Shown in pieces: positions 9,741 through 20,049 of a stretch of DNA of 64,000 nt (positions within the stretch are counted from its first letter, which is position 1; each line of letters starts with the position of its first letter). Origin of the DNA: Pelagibaculum spongiae (GTDB lineage Bacteria; Pseudomonadota; Gammaproteobacteria; Enterobacterales; Pelagibaculaceae); the NCBI RefSeq assembly GCF_003097315.1, contig NZ_QDDL01000002.1:310001-374000 (forward strand). Direction: 5' to 3'. The translations under genes were made by a program, and so were the position numbers. The notes under the pieces are model-generated. The model had not been told where the DNA came from. It did not search any database and saw only the letters and a list, made by a program, of their open reading frames with translations.

Positions 9741-9753
9741 AAAGTTCGGCAGA
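9729..9753. other. Inverted repeat flanking the hflX stop codon
   Basis: Perfect nine-base arms TCTGCCGAA (9729-9737) and TTCGGCAGA (9745-9753) with a seven-base loop that holds the TAA stop. There is no U-run after it, so a classical terminator is doubtful. It may act as a weak terminator or as a 3'-end stabiliser between hflX and hflK. Confidence 0.5.
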
Positions 9754-9918
9754 TCCCTTGTCAAAAGGCAATCAACCCCCACTATGGTTTCAACGTTTTA
9801 TCACAAAATCTGTCTTTAGATGCATGGTGTCTCACCCAATCTGGCTGCTAGAATGCAGCTATTCGGTGTGTTGCACTGGCAATCATCGTGCGAAATAACG
9901 CACAGGGGAGAATTATCT

Positions 9919-11115
9919 ATGGCTTGGAATGAACCGGGTGGCGGCGGTAACCGACAAAATCCCTGGGGTAATAACTCCGGTGGTTCTGGTGGTCCTAAAA
10001 AAGATCAGGGTCCACCAGACCTAGATGAAGTAGTAAAAAACTTCACCAAGAAGTTCAGCGGCAAAGGCGGCGGATTTGGTGGATTTGGCAGTGCCAAAAC
10101 GCCTGGCGGCGGAATTAGTACCGTATTTATTCTGGCAGGCCTGACGCTAATCTGGTTCCTGTCTGGCTGGTATAAAGTTGAGCCAGCAGAGCGCGGTTTG
10201 ATACTTCGCTTGGGTGAATATCACGATACTGTCGGCCCGGGCCCTCATTGGTATCCTCGTTTTATCGATACGGTTGAAATTCATGATATCGGCGTAGTTC
10301 GTAACTATCCGTTAACTTCAACCATGCTGACCCAAGATGAAAACATCGTTGATATCGATCTGCGGGTTCAATATGTGATCAAAGATCTGAAAGATTATGT
10401 TCTAAAGATCAAAGATCCTGACCGCACCTTAGGTGATATCACTCAAAGCGCATTGCGCGAAGTGATCGGTCAAACCAAGCTAGACGCTATCTTGACTGAA
10501 GGCCGTGACGTAGTTGCAGCTGACACTAAAACCAAAATGCAAGAGCTACTCGATTCCTACGGCGCAGGCTTACAGGTTACTCAGTTGAACTTGCAAAAAG
10601 CAGATCCACCATCCGCAGTAAAAGCTTCCTTTGATGACGTAATCAAGGCGCGTGAGGATAGGGAACGCTTTAAGAACGAAGCACAAGCTTATGCCAACAC
10701 CACGGTTCCTCTGGCAGAAGGTCAAGCTAAACGTAAATTGGAAGAAGCTGCCGCTTATAAAGAGCAAGTCGTTCAACAAGCGGAAGGTGAAGCCGATCGT
10801 TTTGTTAAGCTGTTAACCGCTTATCAAAAAGCGCCTGAAGTTACCCGTGATCGTCTGTATATCGAGACCATGGAAAGCGTGTTTAGCCGAGTAAACAAGG
10901 TTCTGGTTGATGTAGAAGGTGGCAATTCATTAATGTATTTGCCATTAGACCGGATGGGTGTTCAACCACAAGCCGCTTCTGCGCTACAAAATCCAAACAT
11001 CGAAACCATTGGCGGCTCTAGCCTTTCACAACTGCCATCACGACTTGAAGCGCAGCGTAATACCACCGGTAGCGGTCGTGTAGCGCCAAGAATTCCAAGT
11101 CGGGTAGGAGAATAA
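9919..11115 (+). CDS. hflK: Membrane protease modulator HflK
   Basis: SPFH/band-7 protein that forms a large periplasmic cage with HflC around the FtsH protease. The Gly-rich N-terminus (MAWNEPGGGG and following) precedes a single membrane helix at about residues 65-85 (ISTVFILAGLTLIWFLS). The SPFH domain begins at GLILRLGEYHDTVGPG, followed by a long Ala/Glu-rich helical region (AEGQAKRKLEEAAAYKEQVV). The start at 9919 is supported by AGGGGAG eight bases upstream; longer in-frame starts would encode an unrelated leader. The 398-aa length fits. hflC follows after two bases. Confidence 0.95.
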   Translation: MAWNEPGGGGNRQNPWGNNSGGSGGPKKDQGPPDLDEVVKNFTKKFSGKGGGFGGFGSAKTPGGGISTVFILAGLTLIWFLSGWYKVEPAERGLILRLGEYHDTVGPGPHWYPRFIDTVEIHDIGVVRNYPLTSTMLTQDENIVDIDLRVQYVIKDLKDYVLKIKDPDRTLGDITQSALREVIGQTKLDAILTEGRDVVAADTKTKMQELLDSYGAGLQVTQLNLQKADPPSAVKASFDDVIKAREDRERFKNEAQAYANTTVPLAEGQAKRKLEEAAAYKEQVVQQAEGEADRFVKLLTAYQKAPEVTRDRLYIETMESVFSRVNKVLVDVEGGNSLMYLPLDRMGVQPQAASALQNPNIETIGGSSLSQLPSRLEAQRNTTGSGRVAPRIPSRVGE

Positions 11116-11117
11116 TT

Positions 11118-11996
11118 ATGACCAGATCATCTAGTGGAATTCTGGCCATTTTAGGCCTGATCGGCTTAGTTATTTATGGCAGTGTTTTTGTGGTTTCCGA
11201 AAAGCAGCGCGCGATGGTGCTGTTCTTGGGTCAGATCAGCCAAAGCAACGTGCAGCCAGGCATACATTTCAAATGGCCAATTGTTAATGAAGTTCGTACA
11301 TTCGAACGCCGCATCATTACATTGGATGCGCCACCGGCGAGCTTTTTGACTGCTGAGAAAAAAGCAGTTGAAGTCGATTCATTTGTTGAGTGGAAAATCA
11401 GCCCATCTGAAGGCGCTTTGCTGAATTACTTCACCACCACTCGTGGTGATGAATTACAGGCAGCACGTCTATTGACCGATATCATCAACAAGGATCTACG
11501 TGACGAATTTGCACGCAGAACTTTGCAAGAAGTCATCTCGGAAGATCGTTCAGAGATTATGCGATTAATGGTTGCTGCGGCAAACGCAAAGGTGCTGGAA
11601 CTCGGTATCGAAGTGGTTGACGTTCGAATCAAACGTATTGAGTTACCGAGCAAAGTAACCGAATCGGTTTATCGTCGGATGCGTACAGAGCGTAATCGTA
11701 TTGCTCGTGAGTTCCGTTCTAACGGTGAGAAAGACGCTGAAATCATTCGCGCACAAGCAGACCGCCAGCGTACTGAAATCGCTGCAACTGCTTACCGTGA
11801 TTCTGAAATCATTCGCGGTAATGGCGATGCAACAGCAACCACTATTTATGCGGATGCTTATAGTCAGGACCGTGAGTTCTACGGCTTTGTCAGAAGCCTG
11901 CAAGCTTATCAGCTCAGCCTGAACAGCAAGCAAGATACTCTGATACTCAAGCCTGATAGTGAATTCTTCCGCTATTTCAACAAACAAGCTAAATAA
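11118..11996 (+). CDS. hflC: Membrane protease modulator HflC
   Basis: Partner of HflK in the FtsH-regulating complex. One N-terminal membrane helix (ILAILGLIGLVIYGSVFVV) is followed by the band-7 domain (FVVSEKQRAMVLFLGQI, then PGIHFKWPIVNEVRTFERR). Next come family features VVDVRIKRIELPSKV and the helical RAQADRQRTEIAATAYRDSE. At 292 aa it is a typical HflC. It is co-transcribed with hflK; a strong hairpin terminator lies about 55 bases after the stop. Confidence 0.95.
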   Translation: MTRSSSGILAILGLIGLVIYGSVFVVSEKQRAMVLFLGQISQSNVQPGIHFKWPIVNEVRTFERRIITLDAPPASFLTAEKKAVEVDSFVEWKISPSEGALLNYFTTTRGDELQAARLLTDIINKDLRDEFARRTLQEVISEDRSEIMRLMVAAANAKVLELGIEVVDVRIKRIELPSKVTESVYRRMRTERNRIAREFRSNGEKDAEIIRAQADRQRTEIAATAYRDSEIIRGNGDATATTIYADAYSQDREFYGFVRSLQAYQLSLNSKQDTLILKPDSEFFRYFNKQAK

Positions 11997-12001
11997 TCTT
12001 A

Positions 12002-12028
12002 GTGCTGCCTACTTAACATAGGCAGCAC
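12002..12028. other. Perfect 10-bp inverted repeat after hflC
   Basis: GTGCTGCCTA (12002-12011) and TAGGCAGCAC (12019-12028) flank a seven-base loop directly after the hflC stop. No U-run follows. With the true terminator 24 bases further on, it may protect the 3' end of the hflKC transcript. Confidence 0.5.
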
Positions 12029-12051
12029 ACAAGGTTACAATCTTGCTTTAG

Positions 12052-12075
12052 GGCCGGGATTATCCCGGCCTTTTT
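12052..12075 (+). terminator. Intrinsic terminator after hflKC
   Basis: GGCCGGG (12052-12058), a five-base loop, CCCGGCC (12064-12070) and a run of five T form a strong rho-independent terminator. It separates hflKC from the DUF2065 gene. Confidence 0.85.
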
Positions 12076-12109
12076 GCGCCTTTCTTTATGCGCTAATGTA
12101 GTGTGACTC

Positions 12110-12292
12110 ATGAATGATTTGTGGTCTGCACTGGCTTTGGTACTGGTGATTGAAGGTATTTTGCCTTTTATTGCACCCGCTCGCTGGAAAGCAGCGATGA
12201 CCCAAGCAGCCAGTCAGAATAATCGTTTTTTGCAGTTGATGGGTTTAGCCAGTATGACTGGTGGCCTGATGCTGCTTTACATGGTTAGATAA
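12110..12292 (+). CDS. DUF2065 (YjeT-type) small inner-membrane protein
   Basis: A 60-residue protein with two membrane helices: residues about 5-22 (WSALALVLVIEGILPFI) and 42-58 (LMGLASMTGGLMLLYM). The segment EGILPFIAPARWK is typical of the DUF2065/YjeT family, which in E. coli and Pseudomonas also sits between hflC and purA. The function is unknown. It ends two bases before hisZ, so the two are co-transcribed. Confidence 0.85.
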   Translation: MNDLWSALALVLVIEGILPFIAPARWKAAMTQAASQNNRFLQLMGLASMTGGLMLLYMVR

Positions 12293-12294
12293 CG

Positions 12295-13485
12295 ATGCAA
12301 GATAATACTCGGTGGTTGCTCCCCGAGGGAATTGATGAACTCTTGCCACCCCAGGCAGCCAAGGTTGAAGCTCTCAGGCGACAGCTACTGGATCTCTACA
12401 ACCTCTGGGGCTACCAATTGGTATACCCTCCGCTTGTAGAACACCTTAATTCCCTGCTTACCGGTGCCGGTAGCGATCTTGAACTCCAGACTTTCAAACT
12501 CACCGATAGCCTAAGTGGTAAACTGCTCGGTATTCGTGCCGACACCACACCACAAGTTGCCCGAATCGATGCCCACAAGTTAGGTGGCACAGGCGTTAAT
12601 CGTCTTTGTTATCACGGCACGGTTTTGCGCACCAACCCGCAAGGACTCAGTAATGGTCGAGCACCGGCGCAAATCGGTATCGAACTGTTTGGTCATGGCG
12701 GCATTGAAAGTGACGCTGAAATTCTCGAGTTGATGTTGGAAACCCTGGCACAATCCGGTCTGAAAAACGCATGCCTCGAACTCGGCCATGTTGGCATTTT
12801 CCGGGCACTGGTTGAGCATGCTCAACTAGACCAAAGCCAGGAACAACAGCTGATGGAAATCCTTCAGCGCAAGGCAGTTACCGAACTAAAAGATCTCCTG
12901 CAAAGCTGGCAGCTCACTGAACAAACCCAGCAAATGCTGGCGAGTTTGGTCGACCTTTATGGTGATCAGTCGGTGATCGACAAAGCCAGAAAGTCTCTGG
13001 CGGCAGCGCCGGAATCTTTGCATGTAGCACTCGATCAACTAGAAGCAATCGTCGCGCTACTGCGCCGTCGCCATCCAAATGCACAGGTGATTTTCGACCT
13101 CGGTGAGTTGCGCGGATATCACTACCATACCGGTGTGGTATTTAGTGCCTATCTGCCAGGTGCCGGTCAAGCCGTCGCCCAAGGCGGCCGCTATGACGAT
13201 ATCGGCAAGGCGTTTGGTTGTGAAAGCAGGCCCGCCACCGGCTTTAGTACTTGTTTGAAAACTCTGATGACCCTAGGTCAGACAGAAATGCCACAACAGC
13301 AAACAATTCTCGCCCCGGTTGAGGGAGAGAACGCTGCACTTGAAGCTGCAGTAAAGCAATTCCGGCAAGCCGGTCACGTAGTGATCAGATTGTTACCGGA
13401 TCAGGACATGCAGCAAGCCGAAGCAGGCTGTAGTCATCAACTTGTCAGCGCCGATGATGGCTGGCAAGTAAAACCCTTGAATTAG
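12295..13485 (+). CDS. hisZ: ATP phosphoribosyltransferase regulatory subunit HisZ
   Basis: HisRS-like protein without aminoacylation activity that forms the first histidine-biosynthetic enzyme with short-form HisG. The N-terminus WLLPEGIDELLPPQAAKVE is diagnostic. Class II synthetase-like motifs follow: GYQLVYPPLVEHL, RADTTPQVARIDAH, GIELFGHGGIESDAEIL and GGRYDDIGKAFG. The length of 396 aa is normal. Its place between DUF2065 and purA, away from other his genes, is the usual Pseudomonas-type arrangement. A short-form hisG elsewhere in the genome is expected. Confidence 0.94.
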   Translation: MQDNTRWLLPEGIDELLPPQAAKVEALRRQLLDLYNLWGYQLVYPPLVEHLNSLLTGAGSDLELQTFKLTDSLSGKLLGIRADTTPQVARIDAHKLGGTGVNRLCYHGTVLRTNPQGLSNGRAPAQIGIELFGHGGIESDAEILELMLETLAQSGLKNACLELGHVGIFRALVEHAQLDQSQEQQLMEILQRKAVTELKDLLQSWQLTEQTQQMLASLVDLYGDQSVIDKARKSLAAAPESLHVALDQLEAIVALLRRRHPNAQVIFDLGELRGYHYHTGVVFSAYLPGAGQAVAQGGRYDDIGKAFGCESRPATGFSTCLKTLMTLGQTEMPQQQTILAPVEGENAALEAAVKQFRQAGHVVIRLLPDQDMQQAEAGCSHQLVSADDGWQVKPLN

Positions 13486-14793
<1,308 letters not shown>

Positions 14794-14805
14794 CAGCGAT
14801 CCTCA

Positions 14806-14851
14806 AAAAAGGGTTTCTCTCTCGGCCTTAAAACCAGAAGAAACCCTTTTT
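14806..14851. terminator. Intrinsic terminator after purA
   Basis: Thirteen-base arms AAAAAGGGTTTCT (14806-14818) and AGAAACCCTTTTT (14839-14851) enclose a 20-base loop, and the right arm ends in a T-run. Because the left arm starts with A5, it could work in both directions. It lies between purA and rnr. Confidence 0.8.
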
Positions 14852-14871
14852 GTATTTTCAAGAGAGTATGA

Positions 14872-17121
14872 ATGACAAAGAAAAGGAAAAATAACCTCAA
14901 GGATCCACAGGCGGCAAGAGAAGCCAGCCACTACAGCAATCCAATTGCCAGTCGTGAAATGATACTGGAATTGCTGGAGAAACAAGGTGCCTTGCTGAAC
15001 ATCGATAGCGTTGGCGAGCTGTTGGAAATTTCTGGTGAATCGCCACAAGAAGCGCTGCGTCGACGTTTGCGTGCAATGGTGCGCGATGGTCAACTGGTTT
15101 GTAATCGCAAGGGCGAATATGGTCTGGTAACCAAAATGGATCTGATCAAGGGTCGGGTTCATGCACACAAAGAAGGCTTTGGCTTTCTGATTCCTGAAGA
15201 CACTTCCGATGATTTATTTCTCAATACCCACCAGATGAGCTCATTGCTTCATGGTGATCGGGTATTGGCTCGGATTGAAGGCCTTGATAGCCGAGGTCGC
15301 CGTGAAGGTGCGGTGGTTGAAATCCTTGAGCGCGGAATGGTAAGGCTGGTCGGCCGCTACTTTGAAGAACATGGCGTTGGCTATGTGGTGCCCGACAGCA
15401 ACCGAATTCATAAAGATGTTCTGATCCCTCCGGGACAAAGCAATGGCGCAGCCAAAGGCCAGATCGTTTCAGTTGAATTGATCGTTCCGCCAACTAGCCG
15501 CACCAATGCGATGGGTAAGGTTATCGAAGTATTGGGTAACCATATGCAGGCGGGTTTGGAAACTGAACTGGCAATTCGCAATCACGATCTGCCCCATGTA
15601 TTTGACGACGCAGTCGTCGCTGAAGCCGACAAGTTCGGTGCTAAGGTCAAGCCTGCGCAGTTCAAAGGCCGGGAAGATATTCGTCATCTGCCATTAGTCA
15701 CTATTGATGGTGAAGATGCCCGTGACTTTGACGATGCGGTTTTTGCTGAACGTAAAAAGTCAGGTGGCTGGCGCTTAGTAGTAGCGATTGCTGATGTCAG
15801 CAGTTATGTGCCCGTTGGCGGCGCACTGGATGCCTCTGCCTATGAACGCGGCAACTCGGTATATTTCCCGGGTCGGGTCATTCCGATGCTGCCTGAGCAG
15901 TTATCCAATGGCTTGTGCTCACTGAACCCAGACGTTGATCGTTTGTGTATGGTGTGTGACATGAGCATCAGCGCCAACGGTAAGCTGACGCGCTATAAGT
16001 TCTACGACGCAGTCATGCAGTCCAAAGCACGCTTGACCTATACCAAGGTCTCGAAAATGCTGCAGCACAAAGACAAAGAACTTTGCCAAGAATACGGTGA
16101 AGTGCTGCCGCATCTGCAAGAACTGTATCGGATGTATCACGCCTTAATCGGCCAGCGTATGGCACGCGGTGCAATTGACTTCGAAACAACCGAAACCCGG
16201 ATTGTTTTCGATGATAATCGCCGGATCGAAAAGATCGAGCCATACGAACGCAACGATGCACACCGGATTATCGAAGAGTGCATGCTGAGCGCCAACGTGG
16301 CGACAGCTCGCTTTTTGGCCAAGAACAAGATCCCAACTTTGTATCGCTCCCATATGGGCCCGAAAGAAGGCAAGATCGAAGACGTTCGCAGCTTTTTGTC
16401 CGAATTAGGCCTCGGTCTTGGCGGCGGCGACAAGCCAGAGCCACAAGATTACGCTCAGTTAATTTGGGCCATTAAAGGCCGTCCGGATGCACCATTAATC
16501 CAGACTGTTTTATTGCGCTCGCTGTCTCAGGCAGTCTATTCGCCGAAAAACGATGGTCACTTTGGCTTGGCATTTAATGCCTACGCCCACTTTACTTCGC
16601 CAATTCGTCGCTATCCTGATTTGCTGGTTCATCGTGCGATTCGCCATTTAATTAATGGTGAAAAAGCCAGCACTTTTGAATACAGCGAAAAGAAGATGCA
16701 AGACCTCGGCGAGCATTGCTCATCAACCGAACGCCGTGCAGATGAAGCCACTCGCGAAGTCACCAACTGGCTGAAGTGCGAGTACATGCAAGATAAAATC
16801 GGCATGGACTTTGAAGGCTCGGTATCTGGCGTAACCGGTTTTGGTTTGTTTGTTCAGCTTGACGATATTTACGTCGACGGCTTGGTACACGTTACTTCGC
16901 TGGGCAATGACTATTTCCACTTTGATTCTGCCAAACACCGCATGAGCGGTGAACGTACTGGTAAGAGTTATCGCTTGGGTGATCGCCTAACGGTAAAAGT
17001 GGTTAAAGTAAGCCTCGACGATAAGAAAATCGACTTTGAATTATCTGGTGAAATGGCGGTAGAAGGCCGAGCACCAGTGAAGAAAAAGCCGCGTCGTAAA
17101 ACATTCCGCAAGCGTAAGTAA
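14872..17121 (+). CDS. rnr: Exoribonuclease R
   Basis: Processive 3'-5' exonuclease that degrades structured RNA and takes part in rRNA and tmRNA quality control. The 749-aa product has an N-terminal winged-helix region (SREMILELLEKQGALLNIDS) and two cold-shock domains (KEGFGFLIPED). The RNB catalytic core carries the acidic cluster DGEDARDFDDAV and ends with HFTSPIRRYPDLLVHRAI. A C-terminal S1 domain (GSVSGVTGFGLFVQLDDIYV) and a Lys/Arg tail (KKKPRRKTFRKRK) follow. It is somewhat shorter than E. coli RNase R. The start ATG has AGAGAG upstream. The nsrR gene that precedes rnr in E. coli is absent. Confidence 0.96.
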   Translation: MTKKRKNNLKDPQAAREASHYSNPIASREMILELLEKQGALLNIDSVGELLEISGESPQEALRRRLRAMVRDGQLVCNRKGEYGLVTKMDLIKGRVHAHKEGFGFLIPEDTSDDLFLNTHQMSSLLHGDRVLARIEGLDSRGRREGAVVEILERGMVRLVGRYFEEHGVGYVVPDSNRIHKDVLIPPGQSNGAAKGQIVSVELIVPPTSRTNAMGKVIEVLGNHMQAGLETELAIRNHDLPHVFDDAVVAEADKFGAKVKPAQFKGREDIRHLPLVTIDGEDARDFDDAVFAERKKSGGWRLVVAIADVSSYVPVGGALDASAYERGNSVYFPGRVIPMLPEQLSNGLCSLNPDVDRLCMVCDMSISANGKLTRYKFYDAVMQSKARLTYTKVSKMLQHKDKELCQEYGEVLPHLQELYRMYHALIGQRMARGAIDFETTETRIVFDDNRRIEKIEPYERNDAHRIIEECMLSANVATARFLAKNKIPTLYRSHMGPKEGKIEDVRSFLSELGLGLGGGDKPEPQDYAQLIWAIKGRPDAPLIQTVLLRSLSQAVYSPKNDGHFGLAFNAYAHFTSPIRRYPDLLVHRAIRHLINGEKASTFEYSEKKMQDLGEHCSSTERRADEATREVTNWLKCEYMQDKIGMDFEGSVSGVTGFGLFVQLDDIYVDGLVHVTSLGNDYFHFDSAKHRMSGERTGKSYRLGDRLTVKVVKVSLDDKKIDFELSGEMAVEGRAPVKKKPRRKTFRKRK

Positions 17122-17142
17122 TTCATTCTTCACATCACCCCT

Positions 17143-17173
17143 AAACCGGTCTGCGGGCCGGTTTCGATTTTTC
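17143..17173 (+). terminator. Hairpin between rnr and rlmB
   Basis: AAACCGG (17143-17149) and CCGGTTT (17158-17164) form a seven-base stem with an eight-base loop, followed by CGATTTTT. It is a modest terminator. Some read-through to rlmB is likely because no clear promoter is seen in the remaining gap. Confidence 0.6.
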
Positions 17174-17182
17174 GAGCAGTCA

Positions 17183-17920
17183 ATGAAAAACGAACTTGTT
17201 TATGGATTGCACGCAGTGCAATCTTTATTAAAAACCAATAATGATCGATTGCTGTCACTGGCTATTCAAGGTGGCCGCAGTAATGACAAGGCTAATTTAT
17301 TAGCGGATGAAGCACGCAAATTGGGTTGTAAAGTTGAGCAAAAATCCCGCAAGGATCTCGACACTTTAACCAATAATGCACACCACCAAGGCGTGGTTGC
17401 TTACGTCAAAGCATCGGGCGAGCAGAATGAACAATCGCTAGAAATCATGCTTGAGCAATTAGAAGAAGCGCCTTTCTTACTGGTTCTTGATGGCGTCACC
17501 GACCCGCATAATTTGGGCGCTTGCTTGCGAAGCGCCAATGCCGCCGGTGTTCACGGTGTGATTGTGCCAAAAGATAAAGCGGTTGGTTTAAATGCTACGG
17601 TGCGTAAAGTTGCCTGTGGTGCCGCCGAAGCAACGCCTTTATATGTGGTCACCAACCTTGCTCGCTGCTTGGACAATTTGAAAAAGCACGGCATTTGGTT
17701 AACTGGCACTGCAGGCGAAGCCGAACAGTCGGTTTATCAGCAAGATTTAAAAGGCCCAATGGCGATTGTCATGGGCGCTGAAGGTTCAGGCTTACGCCGC
17801 TTAACCCGCGAAGCCTGTGACTTTTTGGTTAATCTGCCAATGGCCGGTGAAGTTTCTAGCTTAAATGTATCTGTTGCAACAGGCGTATGTTTGTTTGAAG
17901 CAGTTAGGCAGCGGCAGTAA
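17183..17920 (+). CDS. rlmB: 23S rRNA (guanosine-2'-O-)-methyltransferase RlmB
   Basis: SPOUT methyltransferase that methylates the ribose of G2251 in the 23S rRNA P-loop. The N-terminal substrate domain begins YGLHAVQSLLKTN. The trefoil-knot motifs are VLDGVTDPHNLGACLRSA, MGAEGSGLRRLTREACD and LPMAGEVSSLNVSVATG. The 245-aa length is standard. It closes the conserved core block. The next three genes are on the other strand and are not part of the usual neighbourhood. Confidence 0.96.
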   Translation: MKNELVYGLHAVQSLLKTNNDRLLSLAIQGGRSNDKANLLADEARKLGCKVEQKSRKDLDTLTNNAHHQGVVAYVKASGEQNEQSLEIMLEQLEEAPFLLVLDGVTDPHNLGACLRSANAAGVHGVIVPKDKAVGLNATVRKVACGAAEATPLYVVTNLARCLDNLKKHGIWLTGTAGEAEQSVYQQDLKGPMAIVMGAEGSGLRRLTREACDFLVNLPMAGEVSSLNVSVATGVCLFEAVRQRQ

Positions 17921-17930
17921 AGATTGAACC

Positions 17931-17955
17931 AGCAAGCATCTGTAAGGTGCTTGCT
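17931..17955. terminator. Convergent hairpin between rlmB and the minus-strand operon
   Basis: AGCAAGCA (17931-17938) and TGCTTGCT (17948-17955) form an eight-base stem between two convergent genes; its right arm overlaps the stop codon of the minus-strand gene. There is no strong T-run on either side, so efficiency is uncertain. Confidence 0.45.
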
Positions 17956-18937
17956 ATTTCAGTTTGAGATGTGGCCCAAGGTAAGCAATATAGATTTTTT
18001 TATTGGTAGTGTCCGGATAAAAATGCATCCGAAAGCCTGCGGGTAATTTTATGTGATTTTCACAATAAACCTTGGTTCCTGAAGGCAGTCGATATTCCCT
18101 TTGGCTTCGTAACTTTGGATCATCAGCCACAGTGGATGATTCACCAGAAACCTCCATATTCAAGCCAGAATCTCGTAGATATTCATGTCGATACTCTGAA
18201 AACTTTTCTTCTTTCCAGTCATCACAGAATTGATTCAAAACCAACAAAGCATCTTTGGATTTATCTAAAATATCCGCGCGAAAACCACCTCTGCGAAGAT
18301 CGCTACTGAAGCTATCCAAGAACTCAATACACGGGAACAGACTTTGCCGACGCTGTAAAATATCATTAGCCGTTTGGAGTTTCTGATCCCTTATTGTTTT
18401 AAGATTTAACTCATGATTACTAAGCGATGCAATGGAGAATATATTTTTTAACTCGGCTGACGCTTGCTCAATCTCCCCACTTTCTTCATCTAACTTTTTA
18501 ATCCATATGGCCAGCTCTGGTTTCGTCCATTTTTTCTGAGAAGGGAAACTCAGCAAAAATGCCTCAAAGTAAAAGCTTGCCAGAAGTGCAATGCTGCTTT
18601 GATCTTCTCCGGCAAGGCCAGCGTCCAATTCTGTACTTTGTTTAAGTTCATCAGCATCAAATAGTGGCTGCCTAGTTGCAATGCTTCGAAAAGCTCGAAC
18701 AAGGTCTTTTTGTTGCGGATCTTGATTGGCTTGGACGAACCAGTCTCTGAGAAAATAATCTTTAGCTAATTCCAGACCATACCAAGATTGATCAATTTCT
18801 TCGTCCAATAGGATGGCATCATAACCAAAGGTTCGACAGCGGATAGCTATCTTCAGGAATTCAGCAATATCTTCTTTGGCTTGGGCGGCATGTTGATATG
18901 GCAAGCTATGGTGGTTAAACACCAAATTTTGGCTCAT
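17954..18937 (-). CDS. Uncharacterised third protein of the DUF262/AAA operon
   Basis: A 327-aa soluble protein that I cannot assign to a named family. Its start overlaps the ATPase stop (ATGA), so it is translated with it. The middle has an aromatic segment (LLASFYFEAFLLSF) followed by KKWTKPELAIWIKKL. A low-complexity helical region covers about 130-240. The C-terminal 50 residues, from REYRLPSGTKVYCENHIKL to KIYIAYLGPHL, are beta-rich with regular charged and aromatic spacing, and recall small RelE/ParE-like RNase or toxin folds. That likeness is my impression, not an alignment. By position it is the candidate effector or specificity partner of the ATPase and the DUF262 protein. Confidence 0.7.
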   Translation of the reverse strand: MSQNLVFNHHSLPYQHAAQAKEDIAEFLKIAIRCRTFGYDAILLDEEIDQSWYGLELAKDYFLRDWFVQANQDPQQKDLVRAFRSIATRQPLFDADELKQSTELDAGLAGEDQSSIALLASFYFEAFLLSFPSQKKWTKPELAIWIKKLDEESGEIEQASAELKNIFSIASLSNHELNLKTIRDQKLQTANDILQRRQSLFPCIEFLDSFSSDLRRGGFRADILDKSKDALLVLNQFCDDWKEEKFSEYRHEYLRDSGLNMEVSGESSTVADDPKLRSQREYRLPSGTKVYCENHIKLPAGFRMHFYPDTTNKKIYIAYLGPHLKLK

Positions 18938-20049
18938 AGCAAACGATCCAGCTGCTTATCCCATTCGTCAAAGAAGCCATTAGGCCATTGATCAATTCTG
19001 CCTTGCTCATCAATTTTCGGGCGAAGAATATGCGACGCATGCTGTTGATCTGTTGATTCTCGTTCCAAAAAATACAACCGCACATCATCAGGAGTAGCTA
19101 GTTGCTCTTTAACCGCTACCCGAACACCATTTAAAAAATGATCCGAATGTGATTCAACAATTAACTGTATTCCATGGTGCGCAGCCAATGCACATAAACG
19201 CCCCATGACTGCTTGCCCGGCAGGGTGTAAATGAGATTCTGGATTTTCAATAATTAATAAATCACCAGGTTTCGCTGATAAAATACTGGTTACTACCGGC
19301 AAAACATAACTCAAACCAAAACCGACATTCTGCGGTTTGAATTCGTTGGTTACCTGGTTACCTTGAACAAATGAAAAACCTAAAGTGGCAGCATTAAAGT
19401 GAGGCACTGCTTGTGTCCTCACCCTCAAGCCTGGAGCAATCTCAGACATCCATGCGTTGATATTGGTGAGCAAGTCACTAGAAGCAGCCTCTTTATGAAT
19501 CAAAGGGTGGTTACTTACAGCCTGATCAGCATATTCAGCAATATAATGCACTGTATACTCGCCACGAATACCTAAAGAGTTCAGTTCTTTAATATGGAAT
19601 TCAGAAAGCTGATGATGGCTGGTTGGTGCAACTCGGTCAGCACTTAGGTAACGAAAGTTATTGTTAAATAAGCTAAGCCTTTCAGCATGTTCGATAATTG
19701 CTGGATTGAGTTTCTGCATAGGCTGCAAGTCTGAAGTATCAGCGTAATCAAATGAAAATTCTGTTGCGAAAGAACTGTTTGTCCACTTCACAATAAAACT
19801 AAATTCATCTTCTTGGCTTTCTTGCGACAGAACATCCCTTCCAGTTCCAAGAGATACATAGTCTCCCTGAAGCAGTAAACCTTTATCCACAAGCAAGTTT
19901 CGTTCGTAAGATTGCCGAAGGAGTAATAAAGTCTGAATTAATGAGGATTTCCCCATGCCATTTAACCCAGAAAAAATATTTAAACCTGAAAGTTCAAAAC
20001 CACCAGCTAGTATTGTCTTGAAGTTTTTTATATGAAGATATTCAAGCAT
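18934..20049 (-). CDS. AAA ATPase, SMC/OLD-like with DUF3696-type C-terminus
   Basis: A 371-aa ABC-class (SMC-like) ATPase. Walker A is SGLNGMGKSS at about residues 28-37, after LEYLHIKNFKTI. A signature-like VGFGLSYVLPVV precedes Walker B (DLLIIENPESHLHP), which carries the catalytic Glu, and the switch His lies in VESHSDHFLNG. The tail IDQWPNGFFDEWDKQLDRLL fits the short DUF3696 domain. There is no long coiled coil and no TOPRIM domain. Such ATPases are common in phage-defence operons as sensors. It overlaps both neighbours by one to four bases (TAATG and ATGA), so the three proteins are made together. Confidence 0.85.
   Translation of the reverse strand: MLEYLHIKNFKTILAGGFELSGLNIFSGLNGMGKSSLIQTLLLLRQSYERNLLVDKGLLLQGDYVSLGTGRDVLSQESQEDEFSFIVKWTNSSFATEFSFDYADTSDLQPMQKLNPAIIEHAERLSLFNNNFRYLSADRVAPTSHHQLSEFHIKELNSLGIRGEYTVHYIAEYADQAVSNHPLIHKEAASSDLLTNINAWMSEIAPGLRVRTQAVPHFNAATLGFSFVQGNQVTNEFKPQNVGFGLSYVLPVVTSILSAKPGDLLIIENPESHLHPAGQAVMGRLCALAAHHGIQLIVESHSDHFLNGVRVAVKEQLATPDDVRLYFLERESTDQQHASHILRPKIDEQGRIDQWPNGFFDEWDKQLDRLL

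Noticed and set aside
18934-20049. ATPase as OLD nuclease or PARIS AriA
   Set aside because: There is no TOPRIM domain in it and no DUF4435 partner; the tail looks like DUF3696.
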